This document shows positions 41,754-50,511 of a DNA stretch of 64,000 nucleotides, in pieces. Positions within the stretch are counted from its first letter, which is position 1; each line of letters begins with the position of its first letter. Origin of the DNA: Chloroflexota bacterium (lineage in GTDB: Bacteria > Chloroflexota > UBA6077 > FW602-bin22 > JAMCYS01); assembly GCA_023473795.1 (NCBI GenBank), contig JAMCYS010000090.1, positions 16,500 to 80,499 of the forward strand, given 5' to 3'. The notes under the pieces were generated by a model. The model did no database searches and was not told where the DNA came from. It was given only the letters and a program-made list of their open reading frames with translations. The translations under genes were made by a program, and so were the position numbers.

Positions 41754-42559
41754 TCGCCACCAGCGAGACGGCCGAACGCGACTTCTACGAGGGCAAGTGG
41801 GCCCAGCCCGACCTCTCCGCCGGGTCGCTGCGCAACTTTCTCGTCAAGAAGGAGCGCTTCTTCGTGCGTCAGCTGCAGGGGCGACAGGGACGCGTTCTTG
41901 ACCTGGGTTGCGGCGGCGGCTGGCGCCTTTTCACCACCGTCGGGCCCGTGCTGGGCGTGGACCTCTCCCGCTCGTCCCTGCGGGCGGCGCTCGCGCTGTA
42001 CGCGGGCGGCGCGCAGGCGGACTTGGCCGCCCTACCCTTTGCCGATGGGGCCTTCGATTTCGTGGTCAGCTCTGACGTGCTGGGCCACGTTCCGCTGGAG
42101 CGCAAGGACGCCGTTCTGGCCGAGATCAGGCGCGTGCTGCGGCCGGGCGGGCGCACGCTGCACTACGTCGAGGCGGAAGGACAGGACCCTCTAATGGCCT
42201 GGGCGCGGCGCGACCCCGCTCTCTACGAGCGGCATGTGGTGGCGCCGGAGGGCCATGTCGGTATGGAGCCCGCCTCGCACACTTTCGCTCGCTTTCGCCG
42301 CGCGGGCTTCCGCCCCCTGGCGGAGGTGGCGGCCTACCGAGGATTGATTTACGTGGGACGGGTGGCCCAACTGTTCGACAACGAGTACGCCGCTCGCTCG
42401 CGCTGCCTGCGGGCCCTGGTCGGCCTCTGCAAGGCGTTGAGCGCCCTGGCGCCGCTGGCGCTGGCGGCGAACCTCGTGGTCAGCGCCGCCCTGGAGGTCG
42501 GCGACCGCCTGCTGCCGCTCGACTGGGCGGGCGGAGTGATGGTATGCTATGAGCGCTAG
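41750..42559 (+). CDS. SAM-dependent methyltransferase
   Basis: 269 residues. Class I motif VLDLGCGGGWRLF, acidic loop GVDLSRSSL, and DFVVSSDVLGHVPL as motif II, then LRPGGRTLHYVEAE. A C-terminal ~100-residue stretch with a hydrophobic segment (ALVGLCKALSALAPLALAANL) may sit at the membrane. It could methylate a sugar or lipid-linked intermediate in surface glycan synthesis. Coupled (ATGA) to the GT4 gene. Confidence 0.85.
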   Translation: MIATSETAERDFYEGKWAQPDLSAGSLRNFLVKKERFFVRQLQGRQGRVLDLGCGGGWRLFTTVGPVLGVDLSRSSLRAALALYAGGAQADLAALPFADGAFDFVVSSDVLGHVPLERKDAVLAEIRRVLRPGGRTLHYVEAEGQDPLMAWARRDPALYERHVVAPEGHVGMEPASHTFARFRRAGFRPLAEVAAYRGLIYVGRVAQLFDNEYAARSRCLRALVGLCKALSALAPLALAANLVVSAALEVGDRLLPLDWAGGVMVCYER

Positions 42560-42571
42560 GGGGTGGGGGCG

Positions 42572-43297
42572 ATGGAACTGCGAACCTACTGGTCGGTAAT
42601 CTGGCGGTGGCGCTGGCTGGCGCTGGCGGTGGGCCTGGCGGTCTTCGTGCTGGCGCTGTTCGTGCAGCCGCGTGAGCCTACCCTCTACCGCGCCGTCTTC
42701 CAGGTTGCCGTCGTGCCCAACCTCACCCAAGGAGAGACTCAGACCAACATCGCCCGCGAGCAGTACTACGAGTTCACCACGGCGGAGCTGCTGGTGGACG
42801 ACGGCATGTACACCCTCAAGACCGCCCAGTTCCAAGCCCAGGCAGCGCAGAAGGCCAGTGCCGCCCTCGGCCGCGGCGTGAGCGGCAGCATCGACGCCAA
42901 GAAGTCGCACAAAGTAATGGAAGTCACGGTGATGGCCGATGACCCCGAGCAGGCGCAGGCGCTGGCCCAGGCCGTGCGCGACCTGGTGCTGGACCCGAGC
43001 AGCAAGCTGTTCAGCACAGTCGTGGACTTCCAGCCCAAGCTGGCCCTGGCCGCGGACGTCGCCGTGGCGCCGGCCGGCGGACCCAGCCGCGCCGCGCTCT
43101 ACATGTTCCTTAGGGTCGTGCTGGGGCTCTTCGCCGGGGTCGGTCTGGCCTTCCTGCTGGAGTACCTGGACGACAGCCTGCGCACGGCCCGCGACGTCGA
43201 GGGCGCGACCGGACTCGCCGTCCTGGCCGAAATCCCGGGCGGGCGGGCCGCCGGCGGCTCGGCGGCGACGCGGGGCAACCGGATGCAGCCGGCCTGA
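42572..43297 (+). CDS. Wzz-type polysaccharide chain-length/co-polymerase protein
   Basis: 241 residues. TM1 (WLALAVGLAVFVLALFV), a ~140-residue outer domain rich in Gln/Lys with strand and helix, and TM2 (LRVVLGLFAGVGLAFLLEYL), then a short cytosolic end (DDSLRTARDVEGATGLAVLAEIPG), the usual Wzz/PCP layout. The Walker kinase domain of fused Wzc-type proteins is absent. ATG decided by the GC-rich site ahead; a GTG three codons earlier is in frame. Stop overlaps the next start by 1 nt. Confidence 0.85.
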   Translation: MELRTYWSVIWRWRWLALAVGLAVFVLALFVQPREPTLYRAVFQVAVVPNLTQGETQTNIAREQYYEFTTAELLVDDGMYTLKTAQFQAQAAQKASAALGRGVSGSIDAKKSHKVMEVTVMADDPEQAQALAQAVRDLVLDPSSKLFSTVVDFQPKLALAADVAVAPAGGPSRAALYMFLRVVLGLFAGVGLAFLLEYLDDSLRTARDVEGATGLAVLAEIPGGRAAGGSAATRGNRMQPA

Positions 43298-44031
43298 TGC
43301 GGCCGCCCCTCACCTGCCTGCTCTTCGACCTCGATGGCACGCTCGTCGACTCGATGAGCCTGATCTATGCCTCCTTCCGCCACACCATGCGAGAGGTTCT
43401 AGAGCTGGCGCCCAGCGACGAGGCTTTACTGGGCATCTTCGGCCAGCCCCTGGTGAAGGGTCTGGCGACCCTCGGCGGGCTGCCTCTCGACCTGCCGGCT
43501 AGCCTCGCCGCCAACTCTCACCTGCCGCCGGTCTACGACCCAGGGGAGCCGCCCGAGCAGCGCCTGATGAGGCGGCTGCTCTACGTGTACCGTACCCACA
43601 ACCTCTCCCACCACGACGACTACATCAAGTGCTTCCCGGGGGCCAACGAGACCCTGAACGAGCTCAAGCGGCGGGGCTACGCTCTGGGGGTCGTGACCTC
43701 GAAAGGTCAGCTGACGGCAGTGCGCAGCACCGCTCGCTGCGGGTTGGACGTGCACATGGACACGATGGTGGTGCTCGAGGACACGGGCAAGCACAAGCCC
43801 GACCCGACGCCGCTGCTGCTGGCCCTGCGGAGACCGGGACGCCGGCCGGAGGAGTCGCTTTACCTGGGCGACGCGGCGGTGGACGTGCTGGCGGCGCGAG
43901 CGGCCGGCACGGTGGCCGCGGCGGCGCTTTGGGGCCCGCTGCCGCGCGAGCAGGTCCTGGCTCTGGCGCCGGACTACGCCCTGGAGTCTATCGGCGAGCT
44001 GCTGCAGCTCTGCCCACGGCTGGCGGTTTAG
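43297..44031 (+). CDS. HAD-superfamily phosphatase
   Basis: 244 residues. Motif I FDLDGTLVDS, motif II VVTSKGQ, motif III KHKPDPTPL and motif IV LGDAAVDVLAARAAG. Resembles phosphoglycolate or pyrophosphatase-type (PpaX) HADs with a cap domain. In this cluster it could dephosphorylate a sugar-phosphate or pyrophosphate made by the glycosyltransferase, but a housekeeping role is equally possible. Starts within the Wzz stop codon. Confidence 0.88.
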   Translation: MRPPLTCLLFDLDGTLVDSMSLIYASFRHTMREVLELAPSDEALLGIFGQPLVKGLATLGGLPLDLPASLAANSHLPPVYDPGEPPEQRLMRRLLYVYRTHNLSHHDDYIKCFPGANETLNELKRRGYALGVVTSKGQLTAVRSTARCGLDVHMDTMVVLEDTGKHKPDPTPLLLALRRPGRRPEESLYLGDAAVDVLAARAAGTVAAAALWGPLPREQVLALAPDYALESIGELLQLCPRLAV

Positions 44032-44078
44032 ATCTACAAGAATGCCCGTCCACACTGCCACCAGCAAGGTCAGACGTT

Positions 44079-44107
44079 GTCATGCTGAACGCAGTGAAGT
44101 ATCTCCT
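44079..44107 (+). repeat. Dispersed repeat fragment
   Basis: GTCATGCTGAACGCAGTGAA followed by GTATCTCCTGG. The pattern (GTCAT-CTGA-CG-AG-GAAG-ATCT) is like a repeat seen dispersed in many bacterial genomes. Assignment by memory of the pattern only. Confidence 0.4.
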
Positions 44108-44144
44108 GGCCCCGCCGCTCATTTATCGCCGCCGCGACGGGGGA

Positions 44145-44162
44145 GATTCCTATGAAGATGGG
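44145..44162 (+). repeat. Right end of a GATTC...ATGAAAATGG-type repeat
   Basis: GATTCCTATGAAGATGGG, similar to the right end of the element at 44283-44339, so a degenerate third copy. Confidence 0.45.
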
Positions 44163-44190
44163 CACTTGCTGAGCGACCGCGGGGGCAACG

Positions 44191-44214
44191 TGGAGTGCGG
44201 CGGCAAGCCGCCGC
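44191..44214 (+). repeat. Copy of a 24-bp repeat shared with 61590
   Basis: Identical over 24 bp to 61590-61613; contains the hairpin GGCGGC-AA-GCCGCC. The second half of the element (AGGGCACGGGCAAGCCCGCG) is diverged here. Confidence 0.7.
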
Positions 44215-44282
44215 CTTCCAGGGCACGGGCAAGCCCGCGCGGTCCAGGGCCCGGCGCCACCGACCGGCTCTACGAGGAATGC

Positions 44283-44339
44283 CCATTTTCATTCTCGGTG
44301 GTGGCCCGCCAGGGCAATGGACGATTCTTATGAAAATGG
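44283..44339. repeat. 57-bp element with 10-bp terminal inverted repeats
   Basis: CCATTTTCAT and ATGAAAATGG are exact inverted repeats at the ends. The internal segment (CGGTGGTGGCCCGCC...GATTCTT) is repeated at 44420-44464. Looks like a tiny MITE-like or REP element. Confidence 0.65.
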
Positions 44340-44358
44340 CGGCACCCCGTTGGCATCT

Positions 44359-44409
44359 GTAGGGGCGACCGGGCCTAAAGGACTTCCTACGGTCGCCGGT
44401 CGCCCCTAC
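44359..44409. repeat. GTAGGGGCG inverted repeat, 14-bp arms
   Basis: GTAGGGGCGACCGG and CCGGTCGCCCCTAC are perfect 14-bp arms around 23 nt. Same family as 32893-33027. Confidence 0.7.
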
Positions 44410-44419
44410 GTGACGCCGT

Positions 44420-44464
44420 CATTTTCATTCCCAGTAGTAGCCCGCGGGGCTATGGATGATTCTT
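44420..44464 (+). repeat. Second, partial copy of the 44283 element
   Basis: CATTTTCATTC...AGTAGTAGCCCGC...GATTCTT matches 44284-44329 with several changes; the right inverted end is missing. The two copies flank the GTAGGGGCG element. Confidence 0.6.
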
Positions 44465-44539
44465 CAAGCCGCGGCGCGGCCTCTCACAACGACACTCCCC
44501 CCACTCGGCCCGTGGCAGGCTGACCGTCAGTAAGACCAA

Positions 44540-44569
44540 TTGACCCCTCTCCGAGGGCGACTGTATAAT
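44540..44569 (+). promoter_or_regulatory. Sigma70 promoter of the GT39-like gene
   Basis: TTGACC, 18 nt, TATAAT, about 60 nt before the chosen start. It lies within an upstream in-frame extension of the gene, ruling out the longest reading. Confidence 0.65.
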
Positions 44570-44629
44570 GGCCCGACCTGCCGAGCGGCCGGGGCTCAGC
44601 CGGCGGCCGGCAATTCCGGGGAGGTGGCC

Positions 44630-46753
44630 GTGGCAGCAGCCAGTCCAGCGCAGCCAAGCGGCGCCGAGCGCGCGCGCGGGGTGCGGCAGGCCAAGTTGCT
44701 CAGCCTGCTGGCCCTCGGTGCCATCGTGATCCTCGCCTTCGGCTTGCGCTGGCAACACCTGGAGTTCACCGAGTACACCCGCGACCAGGCCTGGGTGCTG
44801 AACCGGGCCTACGATTGGCTGGTGAAGGGCGACTTCCCCCTGGTAGGCATCCAGTCCTCAGTAGGCACCGCTCAGGGGGCCATCGAGATCTACTTGCTGG
44901 CCATCCCGGTGGCGCTGAGCAAAGACCCGCGCCTGGCCGCCGCCTTCGTCGGCTTGCTGCAGGTGCTGGCCATCGTCGGCACCTACCTCCTGTGCAGCGC
45001 CTACTTCGGCCGCAAGGTCGGTCTGGTGGCGGCGCTTCTTTACGCCGTTAACCCCTGGGCACTGCAGTACGCGCGCAAGGTCTGGACGCCCAACATGGCG
45101 CCCCTCTTCACGGTGCTCTTCTTCTCCTCGGTCTTTGCCGCGGTGGTGCAGCGACGCCGCTACTGGCTCGGCCTGGCCTGCTTGTGGGCGGTAGTTCTCT
45201 TCCTCATCCACCCCTCTGCCGTATACTGTGCGGGCGTGCTGGGCATCGTCGTGCTCCTCTTCTGGCGACGCCTCGGTCCGCGGCCGCTCCTTCTCGGTGG
45301 CGCCCTGGGCCTGATGGTGGCGGCGCCGTATCTCTGGTACGAGTACCTTGAGGGCTTCCGCAGCCTACGGCTGCTCTTCGGGTTGACGGGCGGGCAGTCG
45401 CGCTTGGACCTGGACGCGGTGAAGAACATCGTGACCATGGCCTCGGCCTACGCCTACCCCACGATGATGGGCTATGGCTTCACCGGCGACTGGGTGCTCC
45501 CCGACCAGACGGTACAGAACTGGCTGGCCAACGCGCTTCTCTACCTGGGGATCGCCTGGTGCCTCTGGGAGCTCGTCGCGCCCCTCGCCCGTCGCCCGCG
45601 AGCCGCCGGCCAGTGGGAGAAGCACCTGCTGCTGCTGCTCTGGCTGGTCCTTCCCATCCTCGTGGCCCTGCGCCACCCGCTGGACTTCTACCCTCACTAC
45701 TTCATCAACGTCCTGCCCATCCAGTACATCCTGATGGCCGTCGGTCTGACCCGGACCGCCGGCCTGGCGGGAGACCTCCTGCACCGCCCCGGGCTGAGCA
45801 GGGCGGGCCTGGTCGCCGCCACGGCGCTGGCGCTCTACATCGCCGGCTCGCAGGTCATCTACTTCCAACGCTACCTCGGCTACATCCAGGAGCAGGAGCC
45901 GCTGGGCCACTACGGCGTGCCCTATCTCTACACCGAAAGGATGGTGGACACCGCCCGCCAGTTGCGCCAGGAATTGGGCGTGAGCTCGTTCTACATGTAC
46001 TCCTCCGCCCAGTGGGACGCCATTCGCTACCTCGGCCGGCCGGACATCGAGATCAGGGAGGTAGACACGCGAGAGGGGTTAGCTCTGCCGCGCGATGCCA
46101 ACCAGGGGGCCATCTTCGTCACGACCGACGACAGCATCGTCGTCACCGACGTCAAACCCTTCGTCCCCAGGGGAGACGGGCTCACGGTGGAGCGCCTGCG
46201 CGGGCTGGGTTACGTCGAGTTGCCGGAGCGCGCCGTCCGCGGGCCGCTGGGGTACGTCTACTACCGCTTCTATTACCTGGCGCCGCAGGCCGGCCAGGGC
46301 ACACGCCAGGCACTGGACGCCGGCCCGCAACTGGCGCTGGCCAACGGCATGCGGCTCTTGGGGACACTCCCGCCGCGGAGCTTCACGCCGGGGCAGAAGG
46401 CGGACCTGGCCGTCCTCTGGGACGTGCCCGAGGGGACCGGCCAGAATCCGTCGCCGGAGTGCAACCTGGTGCTCAGCCTCCTTGACCAGTCCGGCCGGAC
46501 GGTGAAGGAGTTCGACTGGCCGGTGGCCCAGTATCAGGATCGTCACGGCCGCGACTATCTGCCTCCCTGGCGAGCGGAGGACCTGCCTGTAGCCTACTAC
46601 GACCTGAAGGTCCCCGCCGACCTGGCCCCCGGCACCTACCGGCTGGCTTTGAGCGCCTATCAGCGCGACAACCACGCCGCGGTCGGCTGGCTGGATGCCA
46701 GCGGTAGGGACGCTGGCGAAAGCCTCAGCCTCGGCTCGGTCAGCGTCCACTAG
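44630..46753 (+). CDS. GT39-like membrane glycosyltransferase with a C-terminal outer domain
   Basis: 707 residues. About 11 TM helices begin with LSLLALGAIVILAFGLRW; the first loop has EYTRDQAWVLNRAYDWLVKG, with the acidic position of GT39/ArnT-like enzymes; RKVGLVAALLYAVNPWALQY is also typical. The last ~250 residues are a soluble outer region (YMYSSAQWDAIRYLGRPDIE) ending in a beta-sandwich-like part (DLAPGTYRLALSAYQRDN). GTG at 44630 lies 5 nt after GGGGAGG and after the promoter, hence the start. Monocistronic. Likely uses a polyprenyl-phosphate sugar. Confidence 0.87.
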   Translation: MAAASPAQPSGAERARGVRQAKLLSLLALGAIVILAFGLRWQHLEFTEYTRDQAWVLNRAYDWLVKGDFPLVGIQSSVGTAQGAIEIYLLAIPVALSKDPRLAAAFVGLLQVLAIVGTYLLCSAYFGRKVGLVAALLYAVNPWALQYARKVWTPNMAPLFTVLFFSSVFAAVVQRRRYWLGLACLWAVVLFLIHPSAVYCAGVLGIVVLLFWRRLGPRPLLLGGALGLMVAAPYLWYEYLEGFRSLRLLFGLTGGQSRLDLDAVKNIVTMASAYAYPTMMGYGFTGDWVLPDQTVQNWLANALLYLGIAWCLWELVAPLARRPRAAGQWEKHLLLLLWLVLPILVALRHPLDFYPHYFINVLPIQYILMAVGLTRTAGLAGDLLHRPGLSRAGLVAATALALYIAGSQVIYFQRYLGYIQEQEPLGHYGVPYLYTERMVDTARQLRQELGVSSFYMYSSAQWDAIRYLGRPDIEIREVDTREGLALPRDANQGAIFVTTDDSIVVTDVKPFVPRGDGLTVERLRGLGYVELPERAVRGPLGYVYYRFYYLAPQAGQGTRQALDAGPQLALANGMRLLGTLPPRSFTPGQKADLAVLWDVPEGTGQNPSPECNLVLSLLDQSGRTVKEFDWPVAQYQDRHGRDYLPPWRAEDLPVAYYDLKVPADLAPGTYRLALSAYQRDNHAAVGWLDASGRDAGESLSLGSVSVH

Positions 46754-46884
46754 CCGGCAGACAAGCGCGAACCCAGGGGATGCGGTATACTTGCCGCTAG
46801 CCCAAGTCACTTGCTTCCCCTTGATAGCCGCTGCCACCGTTCTACAACGGAACGTGCGGGCGCATTGGCGCTTGCCCCGGAACG

Positions 46885-46930
46885 CACGACGAAGCCCCCG
46901 GCCGCTACGTTGGCCGGGGGCTTCGTCGTG
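46885..46930. terminator. 19-bp perfect bidirectional hairpin terminator
   Basis: Two 19-nt arms (core GAAGCCCCCGGCC and GGCCGGGGGCTTC) pair perfectly around an 8-nt loop between convergent genes. Confidence 0.8.
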
Positions 46931-46950
46931 GCTTACGGCGCGGCGGCCGT

Positions 46951-47361
46951 CTAGCCCAGCGCCTTCTCGATGCTGACCAGCATGTTCCTCTGCGAGGTCA
47001 GCAGATGCTCCAGCACCTGGTTGGCCGACCACTCGCCCTCGGCCTGCGGCTGCGCCAGCTGCTCCTCGCTGAGACCAACCAGCTCCCCCAGGATCGCCGC
47101 CTGGGTAACGAAGTACTGATTGAGGATCATCTGTGCCTCGCTCTGGGCGACGCCGATGCCCTGTCGCACCTTGTGCAACTGGTTCAGGTGGTCCAGGCAG
47201 TGGCCGGCGAGGCGATGGAGCAGGAAGCGCACCGTGAAGTCGGTGTTGTGCCAGGGAGCCGGCTTCTTGAGGTCCTCCTCCGATAGCCTCTGCAAACGCT
47301 CGGCAATCTGTCGGCTCGTCGCGACGAGTTCTAGTTGCAGCTCTTGAGAGGTCTTGGCCAT
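46951..47361 (-). CDS. DinB-family protein
   Basis: 136 residues, a predicted four-helix bundle. HLAGHCLDH-like HRLAGHCLDHLNQLHKVRQG, TDFTVRFLLH and EWSANQVLEHLLTSQRNM match the DinB/YfiT-like superfamily, which bind metals through three His and include thiol-dependent transferases and stress proteins. AAGGAG before ATG. Last gene of a minus-strand operon, 27 nt after the alcohol dehydrogenase. Specific function unknown. Confidence 0.75.
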   Translation of the reverse strand: MAKTSQELQLELVATSRQIAERLQRLSEEDLKKPAPWHNTDFTVRFLLHRLAGHCLDHLNQLHKVRQGIGVAQSEAQMILNQYFVTQAAILGELVGLSEEQLAQPQAEGEWSANQVLEHLLTSQRNMLVSIEKALG

Positions 47362-47388
47362 TGCTCTACTCCTTCTGGGGCGCGGCTC

Positions 47389-48555
47389 TTAGCCGAGCGC
47401 CCGCTGGAAGATTTCGGCGACGTCCTGGCGGCTGGCGCGACGCGGGTTGAGGGGCACGTTGCCGCTCTTCATAGAGTCGTCGGCCAGCACCGGCACCATC
47501 TCCGCGGTCACGCCCACCGCCTTGAGGGACAGCGGAATGCCGACGTCGATCATCAGCCGGCGCACGGCCTCTACCGCCAGCTCCGCCGCTTCCATCGCCG
47601 TCAGGCCGCGCGTGTCCTCGCCCAGCGCCCAAGCCACTTCGGCGAAGCGCTCGGTGGCACCGATCAGGTTGTACTCCATCACATAGGGCAGCAGGATGGC
47701 GTTGGCGATGCCGTGGGGCGTGCCGGCGTGCGCGCTCACCGGGTGCGACATGGCGTGGACCAGGGTCAGCCGGGTGTTGGTGAAACCCATGCCGGCGATA
47801 GTGGAACCCAACACCATATTAGCGATGTCGTTAAGGTTGCCGTTGGCCACGGCGCCGCGCAGGCTCTTGCCGATCATGCGGATGGCCTGGATGTCGAGGG
47901 CATCGCTGACCGGCTGGACGTTGGCATTGGTGTAGGACTCGACGGCGTGGGTGAGGGCGTCCATGCCCGTGGCAGCCACGATGGGACCCGGCAGGTTGAC
48001 CAGCATCAGGGGATCAATCAGCGCCACCTTGGGCAGGTTGAGCGGCGAGCCGACCGCGAACTTGAACTTGCGGTCGAGGTCAGTGATCACCGCCATGAAC
48101 GTCGTCTCTGAGCCAGTGCCGCAGGTCGTGGGGATGGCTACGAAGGGCGGCAGCGAGTTCTTGACCTTGTACATACCCTCGTAATCGGTGATCTTGCCGG
48201 GATTGGTGGCGAGCACGCCCACTGCTTTGGCCGTGTCCATCGAGCTGCCGCCGCCGAGACCGACCAGGCAGTCGCACTTCTCGGCCTGATAGAGGGCGAA
48301 AGCCTTCTCCACGCAGGGCACCGAGGGATTGGGCTCCACATCCTCGAAGACGACGGCCGGCATTTCGACCTTGCGCAGTGACGCGAGCACGCCTTCCAGC
48401 AGGCCCGCTTTGACGATGCCTTTGTCGGTGACCACCAGTACCTTGCCGCCGCCGAGGGCGCGCAGCTCCTGGCCAACTTGTTTGGCCGCTTCGGCCCCGA
48501 AGACCAGACGGGCAGGCATTTCCCATGTATAGATGCGCCGCGGGTCGTAGTCCAC
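47389..48555 (-). CDS. Iron-containing alcohol dehydrogenase
   Basis: 388 residues from GTG at 48555, which follows AGGAGG by 5 nt; the longer ATG reading would place that site inside the gene. NAD motif GGGSSMDTAKAVGV, IPTTCGTGSETT, and the metal His residues in MDALTHAVESY, LVHAMSHPVSAHAG and GTPHGIANA. Group III metal-dependent ADHs oxidise or reduce primary alcohols, lactaldehyde or other aldehydes. In a catabolic operon it may remove an aldehyde intermediate. Confidence 0.92.
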   Translation of the reverse strand: MDYDPRRIYTWEMPARLVFGAEAAKQVGQELRALGGGKVLVVTDKGIVKAGLLEGVLASLRKVEMPAVVFEDVEPNPSVPCVEKAFALYQAEKCDCLVGLGGGSSMDTAKAVGVLATNPGKITDYEGMYKVKNSLPPFVAIPTTCGTGSETTFMAVITDLDRKFKFAVGSPLNLPKVALIDPLMLVNLPGPIVAATGMDALTHAVESYTNANVQPVSDALDIQAIRMIGKSLRGAVANGNLNDIANMVLGSTIAGMGFTNTRLTLVHAMSHPVSAHAGTPHGIANAILLPYVMEYNLIGATERFAEVAWALGEDTRGLTAMEAAELAVEAVRRLMIDVGIPLSLKAVGVTAEMVPVLADDSMKSGNVPLNPRRASRQDVAEIFQRALG

Positions 48556-48589
48556 TTCTTCCTCCTCTTGGCGACTTCGCGCCGTCATG

Positions 48590-49351
48590 CTACCACGCGG
48601 TCCAGCCGCCGTCCACTAACAGCGTGCTGCCGGTGACGAGGTCGCCCGCCTCAGAAGCTAGGTAAATGACGGCCGCCGCCACGTCCTTGGGCTTGCCCAG
48701 CCGCCCCAAAGGGATGCGATCCAGCACCGACTGGCGGAACTGCTCGTCCTCGAACATCTTGGCCGTCATCTGGGTCTCGATGAACGTCGGCGCCACGGCA
48801 TTGACCGTGACGTTGTTCTGCGCCCATTCGACGGCCAGCACCTTGGTCAGTTGGGCCACGCCACCCTTGCTGGCGCAGTAGGCCGAACGCTTGTACCAGC
48901 CCACCTTGGCCATCTGGGAGGCAATGTTGACGATGCGCCCGTGGTTCTGGGCCACCATGACTCGGCCTACCGCCTGGCAACAGAAAAAAGTGCCCTTGAG
49001 GTTGGTGTCCAGAATCCTGTCCCAATCTTCCTCGGTAACGTCGAGCGCGCACTTGATGATGTTGAGGCCGGCGTTGTTGACCAGGATATCGATGCGGCCG
49101 AAGGCGGCGACCACCTCCTTGGCCAGGCGCTCTATGCTCTCCACTCGCGTTACGTCGACTTGAAACGCTTGGCTGCGCCGGCCGAGCGCCCGCAGTCGGG
49201 TGGCCACGTCCTCCAGGTCGGGCAGGGTGCGACCGGCCAGGGCCACGTCCGCCCCGTACTCGGCCAGAGCGGTGGCGATGGCCTCGCCCAGGCCTCGGCC
49301 GCCGCCGGTGACCAGGGCCACCTTGCCGTTCAGCGAAAACAGGTTCTCCAT
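48590..49351 (-). CDS. SDR oxidoreductase (gluconate 5-dehydrogenase-like)
   Basis: 253 residues. Classical SDR: VTGGGRGLGEAIA (cofactor loop), NNAG, catalytic Ser in NIASQMAKVG, YCASKGG (Tyr and Lys), and the end VDGGWTAW. Sequence style (FSLNGKVALVTGG, PLGRLGKPKDVAAAVIYL) resembles sugar-acid and keto-ester reductases. ATG start, 28 nt after the M24 gene. Next to a second SDR in the same operon. Confidence 0.92.
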   Translation of the reverse strand: MENLFSLNGKVALVTGGGRGLGEAIATALAEYGADVALAGRTLPDLEDVATRLRALGRRSQAFQVDVTRVESIERLAKEVVAAFGRIDILVNNAGLNIIKCALDVTEEDWDRILDTNLKGTFFCCQAVGRVMVAQNHGRIVNIASQMAKVGWYKRSAYCASKGGVAQLTKVLAVEWAQNNVTVNAVAPTFIETQMTAKMFEDEQFRQSVLDRIPLGRLGKPKDVAAAVIYLASEAGDLVTGSTLLVDGGWTAW

Positions 49352-49379
49352 AGACTAAGACAATTCCTCCATAGGTAAC

Positions 49380-50483
49380 CTAGCCAACCACCAGTAGCTC
49401 GCGCGGCGCCTGGTTGAGGCGCTCGGCGCCCGTCTCGGTCACAACCACCGTATCCTCGACCCGCACCCCGAACTGCCCCGGCAGGTAGGCTCCCGGCTCG
49501 ACGCTGAAGACCATGCCGGGGCGCAAAGGGGCGCGATTGCCGGCGACCAGATACGGCTCCTCGTGCACGTCCAGCCCCAGCCCGTGACCCGTGCGGTGGA
49601 TAAAGAACTCGCCCAGGCCGGCCGCCACCAGATGCTGGCGGGTGGCAGCATCCACTTCCGCGGCCGGCAGGCCCGGGCGCACGCTCCGATAACCTATTTC
49701 CTGGGCCTGGCGCACCTGCTCGTGCACCCTTTTCAGCTTCTCCGTGGGCGCGCCGACGACGATGGTACGCGTGATGTCCGACTGGTAACGGCGATAGGTG
49801 CCACCAAAATCGAGCACCACGGCGTCGCCCGCCGTCAGGCGGCGCTCGCCCGGCTCGTGATGGGGCAGGGCGGCGTTGGGGCCGCTGGCGACGATAAGGA
49901 AACTCAACGTTTCGAGCCCCGCCCGCCGCATCTCCCCTGCCAGCAACTCGGCCACCTCGCGCTCGCTCCGGCCGGCCAGCGGCTGCTGCAGCAACCTCCC
50001 GAAGGCCCGGTCACACATCCCGCCGGCCGCGCGCAGTAGGTCGACCTCGGCCGGCGACTTGACCAGGCGCAGAGCGGCCAGCACGGGCTGCGCCGAGCCG
50101 TAGTCGGCCTCGGGCAGCGCGCTCCGCAGTGCCAGCAGGGTGCCCGCCCAGGTTTGCTGGCCTACCAGCAGGCGGGGGCGCGCTTTGACGGAGGCTTTCA
50201 CCGCCTCCGTCAGTAAGGCGATGGGATCGTCCGTTTCTCCCCAGGCGAGCAGGCGCGCGAAGGGAACCGTCGCCACCAGCCGGGCCGCCTCGAACTGGGG
50301 CGTGATCAGGAGGGGTTGGCCGGCGGCGGGCAGGAGCAGCGCGATGAGACGCTCCGAGGGCTCGCCCCCGTAGCCGGAAAGGTAGTACAGATCGGTGGAA
50401 GGGGTAGCGAGTAGGAAGTCTGCTCCCTCCTCGGCCAGGAGGCGCGCCACGGCCAGGCAACGGGATTCGTGTTCGTTAGGCAT
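49380..50483 (-). CDS. M24 aminopeptidase P-like metallopeptidase
   Basis: 367 residues from the ATG giving MPNEHESRC. An N-terminal creatinase-like domain, then the pita-bread fold with five metal ligands in VLDFGGTY, SDITRT, HRTGHGLGLDVHE, FSVEPGAY and VRVEDTV. Family members remove N-terminal residues before proline or are creatinase-like hydrolases; here, in a catabolic operon, a small amide might be the substrate. Start is uncertain: an ATG four codons upstream and a further upstream one overlapping the NMO end are in frame. Confidence 0.88.
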   Translation of the reverse strand: MPNEHESRCLAVARLLAEEGADFLLATPSTDLYYLSGYGGEPSERLIALLLPAAGQPLLITPQFEAARLVATVPFARLLAWGETDDPIALLTEAVKASVKARPRLLVGQQTWAGTLLALRSALPEADYGSAQPVLAALRLVKSPAEVDLLRAAGGMCDRAFGRLLQQPLAGRSEREVAELLAGEMRRAGLETLSFLIVASGPNAALPHHEPGERRLTAGDAVVLDFGGTYRRYQSDITRTIVVGAPTEKLKRVHEQVRQAQEIGYRSVRPGLPAAEVDAATRQHLVAAGLGEFFIHRTGHGLGLDVHEEPYLVAGNRAPLRPGMVFSVEPGAYLPGQFGVRVEDTVVVTETGAERLNQAPRELLVVG

Positions 50484-50511
50484 TCGACTCAACATCCCTG
50501 AATCCGCCGTT

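Noticed and set aside
44079..44464. A CRISPR array
   Set aside because: Repeats differ in type and spacing; there are no regular spacers and no cas genes.
44540..44629. Upstream in-frame extension of the GT39-like gene
   Set aside because: Its start codon overlaps the -35 box and a good GGGGAGG-GTG start lies at 44630.
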